Shown: positions 1-10,169 of the stretch, piece after piece
Position numbering within the stretch: the stretch's first letter is position 1
Layout of the letters: each line of letters opens with the position of its first letter
From: Branchiostoma floridae
Taxonomy: Eukaryota; Chordata; Leptocardii; Amphioxiformes; Branchiostomatidae
Length of the DNA: 35,890 nt
Reading direction: 5' to 3'
Assembly: GCF_000003815.2 (NCBI RefSeq)
Contig: NC_049984.1
Coordinates: forward strand, 19,885,384 to 19,921,273
Program-made: the position numbers and the translations under genes
The notes under the pieces: model-generated
What the model was told of the DNA's origin: nothing
Databases searched by the model: none
Seen by the model: only the letters and a program-made list of their open reading frames with translations

Positions 1-1142
1 ACCAAGTAAAAAGATGACAAGTGGTAGCTGCAGCCTTTTTTTATATAAAAGGATTTTAAAAAATAAGTCGAAAGTTAGTAAAAAGATTTTAGAAAATAAG
101 TCGAAACCAAGTAAAAAGATTTTTAAAAATGAGTCGAAACCAAGTAAAAACATTTTTAAAATAAATCGGAACCAAGTAAAAAGATTTTTAAAAATAAGTC
201 GAAACCAAGTAAAAAGATTTTGAAAAATATGTCGAAACCAATTAAAAATATTTTAGAAAATTAGTCGAAACCAAGTAAAAAGATTTTAAAAAATAAGTCG
301 AAAGTTTTTTTATAATAAAAAGATTTTAAAAAATAAGTCGAAAGTTAGTAAAAAGATTTTAGAAAATAAGTCGAAACCAAGTAAAAAGATTTTTAAAAAT
401 AAGTCGAAACCAAGTAAAAAGATTTTAAAAAATATGTCGAAACCAATTAAAAATATTTTAGAAAATTAGTCGAAACCAAGTAAAAAGATTTTAAAAAATA
501 AGTAGAAAGTTTTTTTTTATAGTGAAAAGATTTTAAAAAATAAGTCGAAACCAAGTAAAAAGATTTTTAAAAATAAGTCGAAACCAAGTTAAAAGATTTT
601 TTTAAAATAAGTCGAAACCAAGTAAAAAGATTTTTGAAAATAAGTCGAAACCGAGTAAAAAGATTTAAAAAAATAAGTCGAAACCAAGTAAAAATATTTT
701 AGAAAATTAGTCGAAACCAAGTAAAAAGATTTTGAAAAATAAGTCGAAAGTTAGTAAAAAGATTTTAGATAATGAGTCGAAACCAAGTAAAAAGATTTTT
801 AAAAATAAGTCAAAAGTTTTTATAGTAAAAAGATTTTTAAAAATAAGTCGAAAGTTTTTTTATAGTAAAAAGATTTTTAAAAATAAGTCGAAACCAATTA
901 GTAAGTAAAAAGATTTTTTAAAATAAGTCGAAACCAAGTAAAAACATTTTTAGAAATAAGTCGAAACCAAGTAAAAACATTTTTTAAAATAAGTCTAATT
1001 TTTTTATAGTAAAAAGATTTTAGAAAATAAGTCGAAACCAAGTAAAAAGATTTTAGAAAATAAGTCGAAAGTGTTTTTATAGTAAAAAGATTTTTAAAAG
1101 TAAGTCGAAACCAAGTAAAAAGATTTTTAAAAAATAAGTAGA
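1..1142. repeat. AT-rich 33-bp minisatellite
   Basis: About 34 tandem units of a roughly 33-bp motif that contains GTCGAAACCAAGTAAAAAGA followed by a T-run and A-run. Some units replace the CCAAG part with a longer T-rich variant (for example near 300, 505 and 845). Because 33 is a multiple of three, frames stay open for long stretches and give lysine/arginine-rich peptides on the plus strand and Phe/Leu-rich peptides on the minus strand, each with an 11-residue period. These frames follow from the repeat length and are not evidence of a gene. The array begins at or before the window edge and stops sharply at about 1142. Confidence 0.95.
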
Positions 1143-1423
1143 AAACATCCTGCATGAGTAACTTTGATATAAAACAGCACCGCCTTATCTTGTTCCCCTG
1201 TTTTGGATAACACAGATACATGTATATGTATACAAATTTTAAATCAAGCTGACTTCTGCTGACAAGTGGGAGGAGATGATTTTTTTCTCGATCTCGATCA
1301 CTAACAGTTACTTGCCCTAATCCACACCGTGAGAAAGCCACCAGGTGCAATCCGAAGAAACAGTTGATTGACATTTGAATGACAGGTCGTGACTTACTCG
1401 ATATTGCCCGGATTAAGCTTAAG

Positions 1424-1460
1424 GTGCCCCCAGAGAGACCCGGCGCGGGTCTGGGGGCAC
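1424..1460. other. GC-rich hairpin
   Basis: An 11-bp perfect stem (GTGCCCCCAGA with TCTGGGGGCAC) encloses a second short stem (CCCG with CGGG). It stands out in otherwise AT-rich sequence. Function unknown. It may be the centre of a decayed foldback element. Confidence 0.7.
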
Positions 1461-2954
1461 GTAGAGGTTACTATCTTTTCAACCCTGTAGTGTAGGCATT
1501 TTTCATCCTACTACAACGAAACTTGGACACAACTTACAGAAGTATATGTACATAACAGCCATCAAGTTATATTTAAGGAAATAGATCTAGTCAAAGGTTT
1601 GAATGAAATTACGGCCATCACCAACAGTTACTTGCCCTTTAGAAAAACGTTTTGAAATTGCATGATGCATATAAATGGAAAGATGTCATTCGAAACAAAG
1701 GAAGGTAAGAAGACTTTCGTTGGCTTTTCGTTGTCTTTGGGCTTGCTGGTATACTTAGGACTTTTGAAACAGCTCATATCACAACATCACAGGAAATGTC
1801 AAATAATCAATAAGCTAATACATATATAAGACGTGATCTTAACCGCATGGAAATTGTCCGTTTGTCACATGGACTTTCTATATTTGTCAACCTTCACAGA
1901 TATAGTCTGTTTGTATACAAACTTTGTAACATGGATATTCTACATTTGTGAAACCTCGCTGAACTTGTCTGTTTCTGACATGGTTTTTCTGACAAAGTGA
2001 CATTTGTCAACCCTCACTAAAGTTGTCCGTGTTTGTGACGTCGTGGAACTTTCTTTCCTCTGCCTCCTTGTTTCAATTGTGAAAAAAAGCGACCACAAAA
2101 TCAACTGACTAAACCCTGATTCAACATTTTCTAAGTTTGTCGAGATATTTACAAAAACGGACTTGTCATGCAATACGTGTTTTCCACGTATGTTTTATAC
2201 ATGTTATGTAGTTGTGGCTGATAGATTTAGTATAGCATGCACCAGTCCCCACCACAGCCTAAGGAATGTTTGTAGAATATGTCCAAGCTTTCGAGGTTGG
2301 TGTAATTCTTTTTTTGACATTTTTTGTCAACTTGGCAGAAACGAGGTCAGGGCAGTAGGACGCTGTCAGGAGCAGGATGATCATGAAGAAGGGACGAAGA
2401 GGAGCGGATATATGAGATGAAGCGGTAGGTAAATGCTCTTTACCTGTCCTTTTTGGCCGGGTTGTTAAAGGGTCTTATCATAATGATATTCAAAAAAATT
2501 ATTGCAACTATGGCTTGCAGTAAAAAAACAATTTCATCATCACGGACGCTTCTAGTTGAATCAAATGTCAAAGTTTGCGCTACCAAAGAATTATTTCTGT
2601 ACGAAGCAGAAACACTGTCACAACGATCGTACAGATACTTTGAAAATGGAATATATCTTGTCGTATGCAGTGTCTGGAAAAAGTGTTTGGGTTGTCTCCA
2701 GAGGATTGCGCCCCTGATTTAGGACTTTGTGTGTAACATTAGAAGGTACGGGTATATCCTATTTTAAAACAGATATAATTCCAATTTGATAACTTCAAAA
2801 AACATGTATTGTTGTATTTCTTTTCATTCTTATTACCTGTTTGAAAAAGCAGGTCTTGATTCTGGTAGGGATGTTTGTGATTCCGAACCGTTTGCGATCA
2901 CGTTTGCTATGGGGATAGATATTGTGAGTCATTGTGCTACAGCGCGCATTAGAA

Positions 2955-2995
2955 GTTTGCAGCAGTTTTGTGGTTTGCAGCAGTTTTGTGGTTTG
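2955..2995. repeat. 18-bp tandem duplication
   Basis: The 18-bp unit GTTTGCAGCAGTTTTGTG is repeated directly twice and followed by the first five bases of a third copy. It is most simply explained by replication slippage. Confidence 0.9.
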
Positions 2996-4407
2996 TTTAA
3001 AAAAAAATATTTACACCCCTTTTTGACAGGAGTAGAGTGGTCCTAGTTTATCTGTTAATTCTAGAGCAAACCAGCTGGGCAATAAATACCCCTGTCAAGC
3101 TGGTCAATTAGGCACCACTGTGTGCAGGGGTGAATCACTATGTACACATTAGGGATATGAAGCCAGTGGCTGCACAGATCCACAACTAGGAGAAAGAGGA
3201 ACTGTGACCATCCCTGTCACCTCTGTATGGAATGAACCAATACACTAGTATACACATTGGGGATATGTGCCAGGTGCAGGTGTAACAATAGGAAATAAAA
3301 ATGCAATGGTGAGGTTACAAGAAGGTGTAGTTTTGGATCTCACTGTTTACCATAGGTAGATATATAAGAACAATGATGGAATAATTTTGCCAAACCTAAC
3401 ATGATAGTGCAAGAGTCTTTTCTTTGGCAGGTCTTTAGAAGTGTTTTTGAACGTCGATTTTAATTTTTATGTTAATTCCCTAACATGAGTTACTCACGCG
3501 CAAACCTGTTCTCGTATTTGCTGGAACAGCTAATATTACACTCTAGTTGTACACGTTTCTGGAACAACGACTTGCATATCTTGTCAACTTCTGCGTACCA
3601 ACATGTATCGGTATTTTTCTCAGATTTTACCACAAAAAATGATAGGAAAATGCCTATTTACTTCAATTATTTGAAACGCTCTGGAAGACGACTGGTGACA
3701 AAGTGCCGTCTGTGAAACGGTGAAACTTCTGAATTCACCTTCCCACGTTTCACGTTCGCTTCCTCTCGCTGTGCATCGTCAGCAAATAAAATTTCCTTTC
3801 AGTTAGAATCTGAAGTTTACTGTGTTCCGACTCTATCGGGTATGTAAATTACCAAAATCTCCGTGACCTACCCATCTGGATCCAATTCCATGGATCTGTG
3901 GGCCTGATGAGTTCGATGTCTTGATTCCGGGGTCGGTTCAGCTCGGCTAGGTTCGGACATGTTGTAAGAAGTGATTGCTTTCGTCTTTCGGAAGGGACGT
4001 AAGACGAGGTCCCAACCTAAAACAACTACCTTGTCCCTACCTGGCCTGACGAACTCTAAGAGTTCTCTATGACAAAGTCAGATGGCTTTCCATGCCGATT
4101 TATGTTTTTGTTCCATCCCGCGGAGTTGGGGGAGTACCCTGTGACGTCTTTTCCGGTCTTATGTTCGCAAAATAGGGGCGCTTCGTCTGGACAAACCTCA
4201 GCTCTGGAGAAAACTTATACAGTTTCCCCCAAATCACGGGCCGTTATATAACCAACAGAAGTGTATGTACGTAACATTCATAAAGTTTCTCCCCAAATCA
4301 AGGACAATATATTACACCCAAATGTAACGTGTGCGGTGTTTAATTCCGGAAACGATTGCATGCTGCGAGCTAGTGACGTTAACCCCATACTGATACGAAC
4401 AGGCCTT

Positions 4408-5748
4408 TATCACATTTATTCTCCAGAAGGAGAATTCTGGTTCTCTCTTTGGAGAATAAATGTGATAAAGGGGTTGCTATCACATTTATTCTCTATATAT
4501 ATATATAGAAGATAGAAGAAGAATTCTGGTTCTCTCTTTGGAGAATAAATGTGATAAGAGGGTTGCTATCACATTTATTCTCCAGAAGAAGAATCCTGGT
4601 TCTCTCTTTGGAGAATAAATGTGATAAGAGGGTTGCTATCACATTTCTTTTCCAGGAGAAGGATTCAGGATCTCTCTATGGAGAATAAATGTGATAAAGG
4701 GGTTTCTATCACATTTATTCTCCAGAAGAAGAATCCTGGTTCTCTCTATGGAGAATAAATGTGATAAAGGGGTTGCTATCACATTTATTCTCCAGAAGAA
4801 GAATTCTGGATCTCCCTTTGGAGAATTAATGTGATAAAGGGGTTGCTATCACATTTATTCTCCAGAAGAAGAATTCTGGTTCTCTCTTTGGAGAATAAAT
4901 GTGATAAGAGGGTTGCTATCACATTTAGTCTCCAGAAGAAGAATTCTGGTTCTCTCTATGGAGAATAAATGTGATAAAGGGTTTGCTATCACATTTATTC
5001 TCCAGAAAAAGAGTCTTTGTTCTCTCTATGGAGAATAAATGTGATAAAGGGTTTGCTATCACATTTATTCTCCAGAAGAAAGTTTCAGGATCTCTCTATG
5101 GAGAATAAATGTGATAAAGGGGTTGCTATCACATTTATTCTCCAGAAGAAGAATTCAGGATCTCTCTATGGAGAATAAATGTGATAAAGGGGTTGCTATC
5201 ACATTTATTCTCCAGAAGAAGAATCTTGGTTCTCTCTATGGAGAATCAATGTGATAAAGGGGTTTCTATCACATTTATTCTCCAGAAGAAGAATTCTGGT
5301 TCTCTCTTTGGAGAATAAATGTGATAAGAGGGTTGCTATCACATTTATTCTCCAGAAGAAGAATTCTGGTTCTCTCTTTGGAGAATAAATGTGATAAGAG
5401 GGTTTGCTATCACATTTATTCTCCAGAAGAAGAATTCTGGTTCTCTCTATGGAGAATAAATGTGATAAAGGGGTTGCTATCACATTTATTCTCCAGAAGA
5501 AGAGTCTTTGTTCTCTCTATGGAGAATAAATGTGATAAAGGGGTTTCTATCACATTTATTCTCCAGAAGAAAGTTTCAGGATCTCTCTATGGAGAATAAA
5601 TGTGATAAAGGGGTTGCTATCACATTTATTCTCCAGAAGAAGAAGTCAGGATCTCTCTATGGAGAATAAATGTGATAAAGGGGTTGCTATCACATTTATT
5701 CTCCAGAAGAAGAATCCTGGTTCTCTCTATGGAGAATAAATGTGATAA
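4408..5748. repeat. 70-bp satellite with a palindrome in every unit
   Basis: About 19 tandem units with a 70-bp period. Each unit has a perfect or near-perfect 17-bp inverted repeat, GGAGAATAAATGTGATA and its complement, separated by about 10 bases (AAGGGGTTGC), then a 26-bp spacer with the EcoRI-like GAATTC and a TTCTCTCT tract. Units differ by a few substitutions, for instance GAATTCTGG versus GAGTCTTTG. One unit near 4494 is interrupted by a short (TA)n run. The array runs into a run of N, so its true length is unresolved. Long open frames on both strands come from the repeat and are not genes. Confidence 0.95.
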
Positions 5749-5848
5749 NNNNNNNNNNNNNNNNNNNNNNNNNNNNNNNNNNNNNNNNNNNNNNNNNNNN
5801 NNNNNNNNNNNNNNNNNNNNNNNNNNNNNNNNNNNNNNNNNNNNNNNN
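5749..5848. other. assembly gap (100 N)
   Basis: Exactly 100 unknown bases, a conventional gap of unknown size, adjoining the 70-bp satellite. The assembly probably collapsed or broke in the array. Confidence 0.99.
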
Positions 5849-5909
5849 ATAAGTACTCCTGGGTCAGGTGAGTGTGTCCAGGTGTAATTGAGGTCACGTG
5901 GCGTGCTCC

Positions 5910-5951
5910 CAACCTGCTGGGAATGCGCAAACAGGCTGGGAGCACTAACTT
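5910..5951. other. imperfect hairpin
   Basis: TGCTCCCAACCTG is followed about 15 bases later by CAGGCTGGGAGCA, a 13-bp inverted repeat with one mismatch. No function is visible. Confidence 0.6.
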
Positions 5952-6091
5952 GACTCAATTAGAATAGTTGTAAATTATTCTAGAGGGATTCAAATATGAT
6001 TGCTCATCATTTAGAATGATGCGTGACATGTCAAGACTGGGTTTGTTTCTTATATCAATCTTTCATATACCTGAATGAAACGTCTGCTGTT

Positions 6092-6127
6092 ACTCTGTGA
6101 CTGGAGGGTAACCTCCAGTGACAGAGT
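6092..6127. other. 16-bp hairpin with four-base loop
   Basis: ACTCTGTGACTGGAGG, loop GTAA, then CCTCCAGTGACAGAGT. Only one mismatch in the stem. It lies just upstream of a truncated LINE and could be a remnant of a foldback element. Confidence 0.75.
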
Positions 6128-6204
6128 CTTGTAAACGGTTTATGCGTTGAGTCTTCGCACCTATATCTCTATGTTCCGTTTGCCGCAATTGTATGCGGTT
6201 TGCC

Positions 6205-6820
6205 ATGTTTGTGGGGAACTGTGGGAAAGGTCTGTCTGACAAATTACAAAAGCTACAAAACCGTGCAGTGAGAATCATACTTGGTTTGTCGTATAGGTCA
6301 CATGTCAACAACGAACACCTGTCTGCTCTTGGATGGAAAGACCTTGCCTCACGTCGTAAATTGCACCTTCTACAAACTGTCTACAAGTCAATATTTAACC
6401 TTTTACCTGTGTATCTTAACGTATGTAACAGAGCATCAGAATCCCATAGCTATACCATCAGACATAGTTTAAACCAATCTTTGAGAATTCCGAAAGTTAA
6501 GCTAGAATCTGGGAAAAGAACTTTTGCATATAGAGGTGCAGAAAGCTGGAATGCACTCCCACTAACTGTGAAAACTGCTCCATCTACACAAACATTCAAA
6601 ACATTGTGCAAGATCATTGTGTGACCTTTGACCTCCATCCCCTTAACGACTTGGAACGGAAAAGGATATAAGTGGTTTTGTTTTGTAATTATGTAAATAT
6701 TGTACTGTATGTATGTGTTATTTGTGTATGTATCCAGGGCCTCCCTGAAAAGCAGTGCTTGCCACTGATGGGAGCCTACCCTTGTTAAAGAAAACAGAAA
6801 TAAATAAATAAATAAATAAA
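6205..6820 (+). mobile_element. LINE 3' end, CR1/L2-like (family A, sense)
   Basis: A 5'-truncated non-LTR retrotransposon. The frame 6193-6624 encodes the C-terminal tail after the reverse transcriptase palm and thumb, recognised by KLQKLQNRAVRIILG, then a conserved SWNALPL near the end. A 3' untranslated region of about 175 bases follows, ending in (TAAA)n at 6801-6820, the usual 3' end of CR1/L2-like elements. The protein is nearly identical to that of the antisense copy at 15991-17098, so both belong to one subfamily. No reverse transcriptase catalytic motif remains, so the copy is dead on arrival. Minus-strand frames over it are shadows. Confidence 0.88.
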
Positions 6821-7839
6821 TGTCGTCTGTACTCCGTTACGAAATGATGCACGTTCTTTTTTTCGCGGTAGCTGTTTTTATGATGGATGTAATAATTTCA
6901 GTTTTCACCCCTACGCCGTCCGGTAAAGTGGTCCAGGTCTTCCTTATGATCGCGCATTAAGCCTTGTGGTAATTGGATATCGTCAAGCAGATGTTGTCCT
7001 CGTCGGAATATGCCATCTCGTTTTGGCTTTGCGTTTCTAGTATTGAGGTTAGTTTCACATAGCATACCGTTAACATTTTGCGCGGTTAATTGTCATATGC
7101 ATTTTATGGTTAGAGCGTTTTTGATCCTTGGGATTTTTTTTTCGCGGTAGCTGTTTTCATTATCGATGTAATAATTTGAGAAATCACCCATATTTCCCTG
7201 GTATTGTGACACAGCTGTCCTATAGGCCATGTGGTTTTCTAATTACTTATCTCAAGGCAGATATGGGGTTATGTGCATGTCGTGTTGTCAGCTCTCCACA
7301 GCTGTCACTGCCCCACTTTTTACAATGGTGTGCGTCTCATGTATCCAATGTGAAGCTATGTGGTTGTTTTCATTTGGTGTCGTTTGACTGTAACATTATG
7401 TTAAGTCGATGTGATGTGTTCTGTATGCGATATAAACAACAAGTCATAGACCACAGCAAACATCACAACCGACATAAACCATAATTACGTCACAGAGTAT
7501 GTTACCTACGGTCACTTGTTTTGTTTTGCATGCTATTCTAAGTATAATTCTGTCTCTGCCCTCCCCCGAAGTTATACATAAATATCTATAGACCCTGCGT
7601 TCTGCCTAAAGATAAGGTCGATAAGCGATCAGATCGCAGTCACGGTAAACACACCCAGAAAGCCGCCGCCACCTTGAACTCGAGTCGGATCTTCAGGAAG
7701 CGTTAACGTCTTGAGTAGCATCTTCAGGAAGCGGTGACGTCTTGTCTTTGCTGGTCGGTTGGAACCGCTGTAGAGGTTGCGCGTGAGTAGGGATATCTGA
7801 AATGTACCTAATCTTTATTATTTTCTCTACATACGTTTG
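6821..7839. other. non-coding stretch with a diverged direct repeat
   Basis: No gene is supported. A segment beginning TTTTTTTCGCGGTAGCTGTT at about 6855 is repeated at about 7136, with a shared continuation ending in GATGTAATAATTT. The copies are about 280 bp apart and similar over about 50 bp. Confidence 0.6.
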
Positions 7840-8130
7840 TGGGTGGGTCTGTGTGGCGTAACGGCTAGAGTGTTGAAATCAGAATCAGTAGGTCCTGAGT
7901 TCGATACTCGCCATGCCCCTGCCCCCATGACGGTGGAGTGACGCCCACCGAGCCTCACGGCTAATCTGTCTAAAGGTGCCAAAAAGACATTTGGTGGTTC
8001 CAGTGTGCCAAAATCTGCACACTTGCCACTATTTTTTCCTTGCGCCTCTAATTCTGAAGTAGCTTTCTTTATTGACAAAATTGTTTGGGCGTGTCCTTTC
8101 GACAACAACAGTTTCAAAGCAGACTGCATC
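7840..8130 (+). mobile_element. probable tRNA-derived SINE
   Basis: The head resembles a tRNA: TGGCGTAACGGCTAGAGTG fits an RNA polymerase III A box, and GAGTTCGATACTC about 35 bases later fits a B box. The cloverleaf is not complete and no clean acceptor stem can be drawn, so this is not a working tRNA gene. The sequence beyond the B box, to about 8130, would be the SINE body. The minus-strand frame of 100 codons over it is not supported as a gene. Confidence 0.5.
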
Positions 8131-8229
8131 TTGGTATGTATTAATTAACGTGGGTTAATGCTTGCAGTTGTTTATTGTCCTTGATGACATTTTACACAGA
8201 AAGATGGGTGAATCCCATACTCTAGTACA

Positions 8230-8260
8230 GTACAATTTATTTATTTATTCATTTTATTTA
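8230..8260 (-). repeat. (AATA)n retroelement tail, antisense
   Basis: TTTATTTATTTATTCATTTT and a further TTTATTTA, which read on the minus strand as an (AAATA)n run. This is the same kind of tail as on the LINE copies at 6820 and 15991. It suggests that minus-strand sequence upstream (8260-8700) was inserted by retrotransposition. Confidence 0.5.
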
Positions 8261-8428
8261 TTTACACATACACATATTTTGTGAGTATTAGGCAAAAAGC
8301 ATTATGTACATGCTTATGTACAGCCTTCTACTCAAAAACATAAGCAAAAAAGAGTAGTAAACAGCATATACAATTGCAATATCTCAGGAAAAAACATTTC
8401 AGGAACAAGCATGTCTGAACAGTACACG

Positions 8429-8689
8429 TCAGCAACAAGCCCAGCTAATACAGTCAAAGCTCCGTATTGATTGGATTTGTCTGCTGCTACAAGCCTTCTT
8501 CACAGCCACCCACGGGCGTTGGCGTTTATGTTTTGGGGGAGGCGCTGATCTGCTATTTTCAAGATATTGTTGCCAGGTTTTTATACCGGTAACGTCTTTT
8601 GGTGACCAATCGGGAGGGAGGAAGTCATGAAGGGCAATGACCCTAATTGACGCAGCCGCAGCAGGCCTAACTTGAGTCCATACAGTATT
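8429..8689 (-). pseudogene. open frame of 86 codons without ATG, retroelement-associated
   Basis: On the minus strand a frame lies open between a TAA (8690-8692) and a TGA (8429-8431). It contains no methionine codon, so it is either the end of a longer coding region or a spliced exon. The predicted peptide looks natural: an alanine run, then IRVIALHDFLPPDWSPKDVT, then a lysine/arginine/proline-rich part. About 170 bases further on the same strand comes an (AATA)n tail. I do not recognise the family. The tail suggests the 3' end of a LINE or a retrocopied gene. Confidence 0.35.
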
Positions 8690-8845
8690 TTAGCCTATTT
8701 TCGACTTGTAGCAGGAAACATTTCTTATTTGTGAGACAGTGTATGGTACGTGGTGCAGAAGTTCAGATTAGGAAAAAGAAAACAAGGTTTTGGTTCATTT
8801 CTAGGCCAGTGCTGACCTCTAATTTGAAGTGGTCAGTCCCTAAAT

Positions 8846-8873
8846 TGACGTCATGAGAAAACAAGATGGCGGC
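8846..8873 (+). promoter_or_regulatory. CRE site and YY1-type initiator element
   Basis: A perfect palindromic cAMP response element TGACGTCA (8846-8853) lies ten bases before AAGATGGCGGC (8863-8873), the classical YY1 site found just downstream of many housekeeping transcription starts, often covering the start codon. Both motifs are seen directly; promoter activity is inferred. Confidence 0.4.
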
Positions 8874-8889
8874 ATCTTTGAGGGCTGCG
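8866..8889 (+). CDS. candidate first coding exon (MAASLRAA), gene unknown
   Basis: ATGGCGGCATCTTTGAGGGC starts at the YY1-like motif and reaches a GT donor (GCG|GTAACT) after eight codons. The peptide MAASLRAA resembles the start of a mitochondrial targeting sequence. Without splicing the frame stops after 16 codons. No matching downstream exon was found, so the gene it would belong to is unknown. Confidence 0.25.
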
Positions 8890-9222
8890 GTAACTTTCGC
8901 TGGTCGGAATTTTTGAACAGACTTTTGGACACTTGAGATAGCGGGCAGCTGTGTGGGGTGAGTTCTTATTACCTGGAATGTTCACAGATGATTTAACGAC
9001 ACCCTGAACTTGCCTAGTTTTACATTATCGCCAATACAGATTTCCATTGGTGTTCACTGGCCTGAAGGGAGGGAAGGAGAGTGGGAGGTAGGTAAGGAGG
9101 GAATAGGTTTGTATGCGGTTTTATTGTATGCGGTTGGACGATTTTTGTTCATTCTGCTCGGATATCAGGATCAAGCCGGTAGTATTGAGGTAGGGTATCG
9201 AAGTTTTCACGATTGCTCAAGC
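8890..9222. other. non-coding stretch
   Basis: No supported gene. A plus-strand frame of 96 codons at 9010-9300 runs into the MITE at 9229 and has no recognisable motif or ATG context. Confidence 0.5.
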
Positions 9223-9228
9223 TTTCAT

Positions 9229-9430
9229 GAGGGTCTGCATGGGGGGCCCCCGACAACGATTTACGCTGAATTCAGAAGAACCCCCTACGTATTACGCTAA
9301 ATCAAGGAAGGCAATTACGCTAAATTTGGTCGCCTCGCTACGAATTACGTAGATAAGATGGTTTTCCCTACGAATTACGGGAAATAAAATAGGCTGCCTA
9401 CGCCTTACGCAAAAGAGCATGCAGACCCTC
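9229..9430. mobile_element. 202-bp MITE with 13-bp TIRs and 6-bp target duplication
   Basis: The ends are perfect 13-bp inverted repeats, GAGGGTCTGCATG and CATGCAGACCCTC. Both flanks are TTTCAT (9223-9228 and 9431-9436), a 6-bp target site duplication. The interior is made of degenerate reiterations of a TACGNATTACG-like motif at roughly 30-base spacing (for example near 9287, 9339 and 9374). There is no coding capacity. Families with 6-bp duplications include IS3EU- and Dada-like elements, but the termini alone do not assign it. Confidence 0.75.
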
Positions 9431-9436
9431 TTTCAT

Positions 9437-10160
9437 TTTCAGGGTGTACCTAAACTTTCATCGTACTTGCTGCAATGTGGCATGTGAGATGAAGATGTCT
9501 CATGGCAACAAACGTTGTTGTGAACAAACATCTCTTTATGGAATGTACGTCTGCGGTGCGCCTCATGTTTCACATAATGACTGCTGTGGCTTCTATGACT
9601 AAATCATCATCTAGTTCTTATTAGACGGTTGCCTTGACGATTGGATATGCACAGAAGGGGAACGCGTGTCTGTATCTATTTCGCCGGTATATATATATAT
9701 ATAGGGCTGGGGTCACAGTTGAGTTACGCAGTAGAAGGCACAAAATGGTTATAGTGCCACTTAAATTTCTTGAAAATCTTCTTTTGCTTGAAAATTTTGG
9801 CCCAACCTGGACACTTTTTGGGTTAGAAGGAACAGGTATGGTCTAAGCTTTCTCATTTTGGTCAAAATTTGCTCAGTTTAGCAGTTTAGGTGGAGCGCGG
9901 AAGCATTTTAGTTGTTGGGTCATATGCATGGGTGGTATCAGGAGAAAAAATGGGGTCAAAGATTAGGTTTCTTTCATAGAGCGAGGATTCCTCGGAGTTT
10001 GAGCAGAACAACCTTCTGTTTTCTTTTAGTGTTTACAAAGATGACCCTTGTGACTGCCTGGTGGAGAACATTTTTCAAGATTGAAATTGGGGTTAGTACT
10101 TTCCTCAAGTCTTGTTTTAGTGTATTTAACATGCTTTCCTATGGAGAGGTCCAACTGTGG
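9437..10160. other. non-coding stretch
   Basis: No supported gene; frames are short and lack motifs. It contains a (TA)n microsatellite at about 9688-9703. Confidence 0.5.
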
Positions 10161-10169
10161 TATCAGCCC

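Larger units (their letters stand above)
1143..4407. other. non-coding stretch without a supported gene
   Basis: All open frames here are under 90 codons and have no recognisable motif or paired splice signals. Two small structures stand out: a GC-rich hairpin at 1424-1460 and an 18-bp motif repeated 2.3 times at 2955-2995. The stretch 3060-3340 contains a phrase with ACACATT and GGGATATG that recurs about 110 bp apart, which suggests an old local duplication. Confidence 0.6.

Noticed and set aside
14-223. Lysine-rich open frame, and the 158-codon minus-strand frame at 898-1374
   Set aside because: Both are read through a 33-bp tandem repeat or its edge; the period keeps frames open without selection.
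3905-3960. Hammerhead ribozyme at CCTGATGAGTTCG
   Set aside because: CTGATGAG is present but no GAAA follows at a suitable distance with a pairing stem.
4408-5748. CRISPR-like arrangement of palindromic repeats and spacers
   Set aside because: The 26-bp spacers are themselves near-identical, and the genome is a split-gene eukaryotic one.
5205-5958. Long frames on both strands in the 70-bp satellite, some running through N
   Set aside because: Repeat-derived; identical peptides appear on both strands and continue through the gap only because N cannot encode stops.
6450-6638. Minus-strand 62-codon frame, and its twin on the plus strand at 16172-16360
   Set aside because: They are antisense shadows of the two copies of LINE family A, which is why they look alike.
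7845-7920. A functional tRNA gene
   Set aside because: A- and B-box-like motifs exist, but no acceptor or anticodon stem can be formed.
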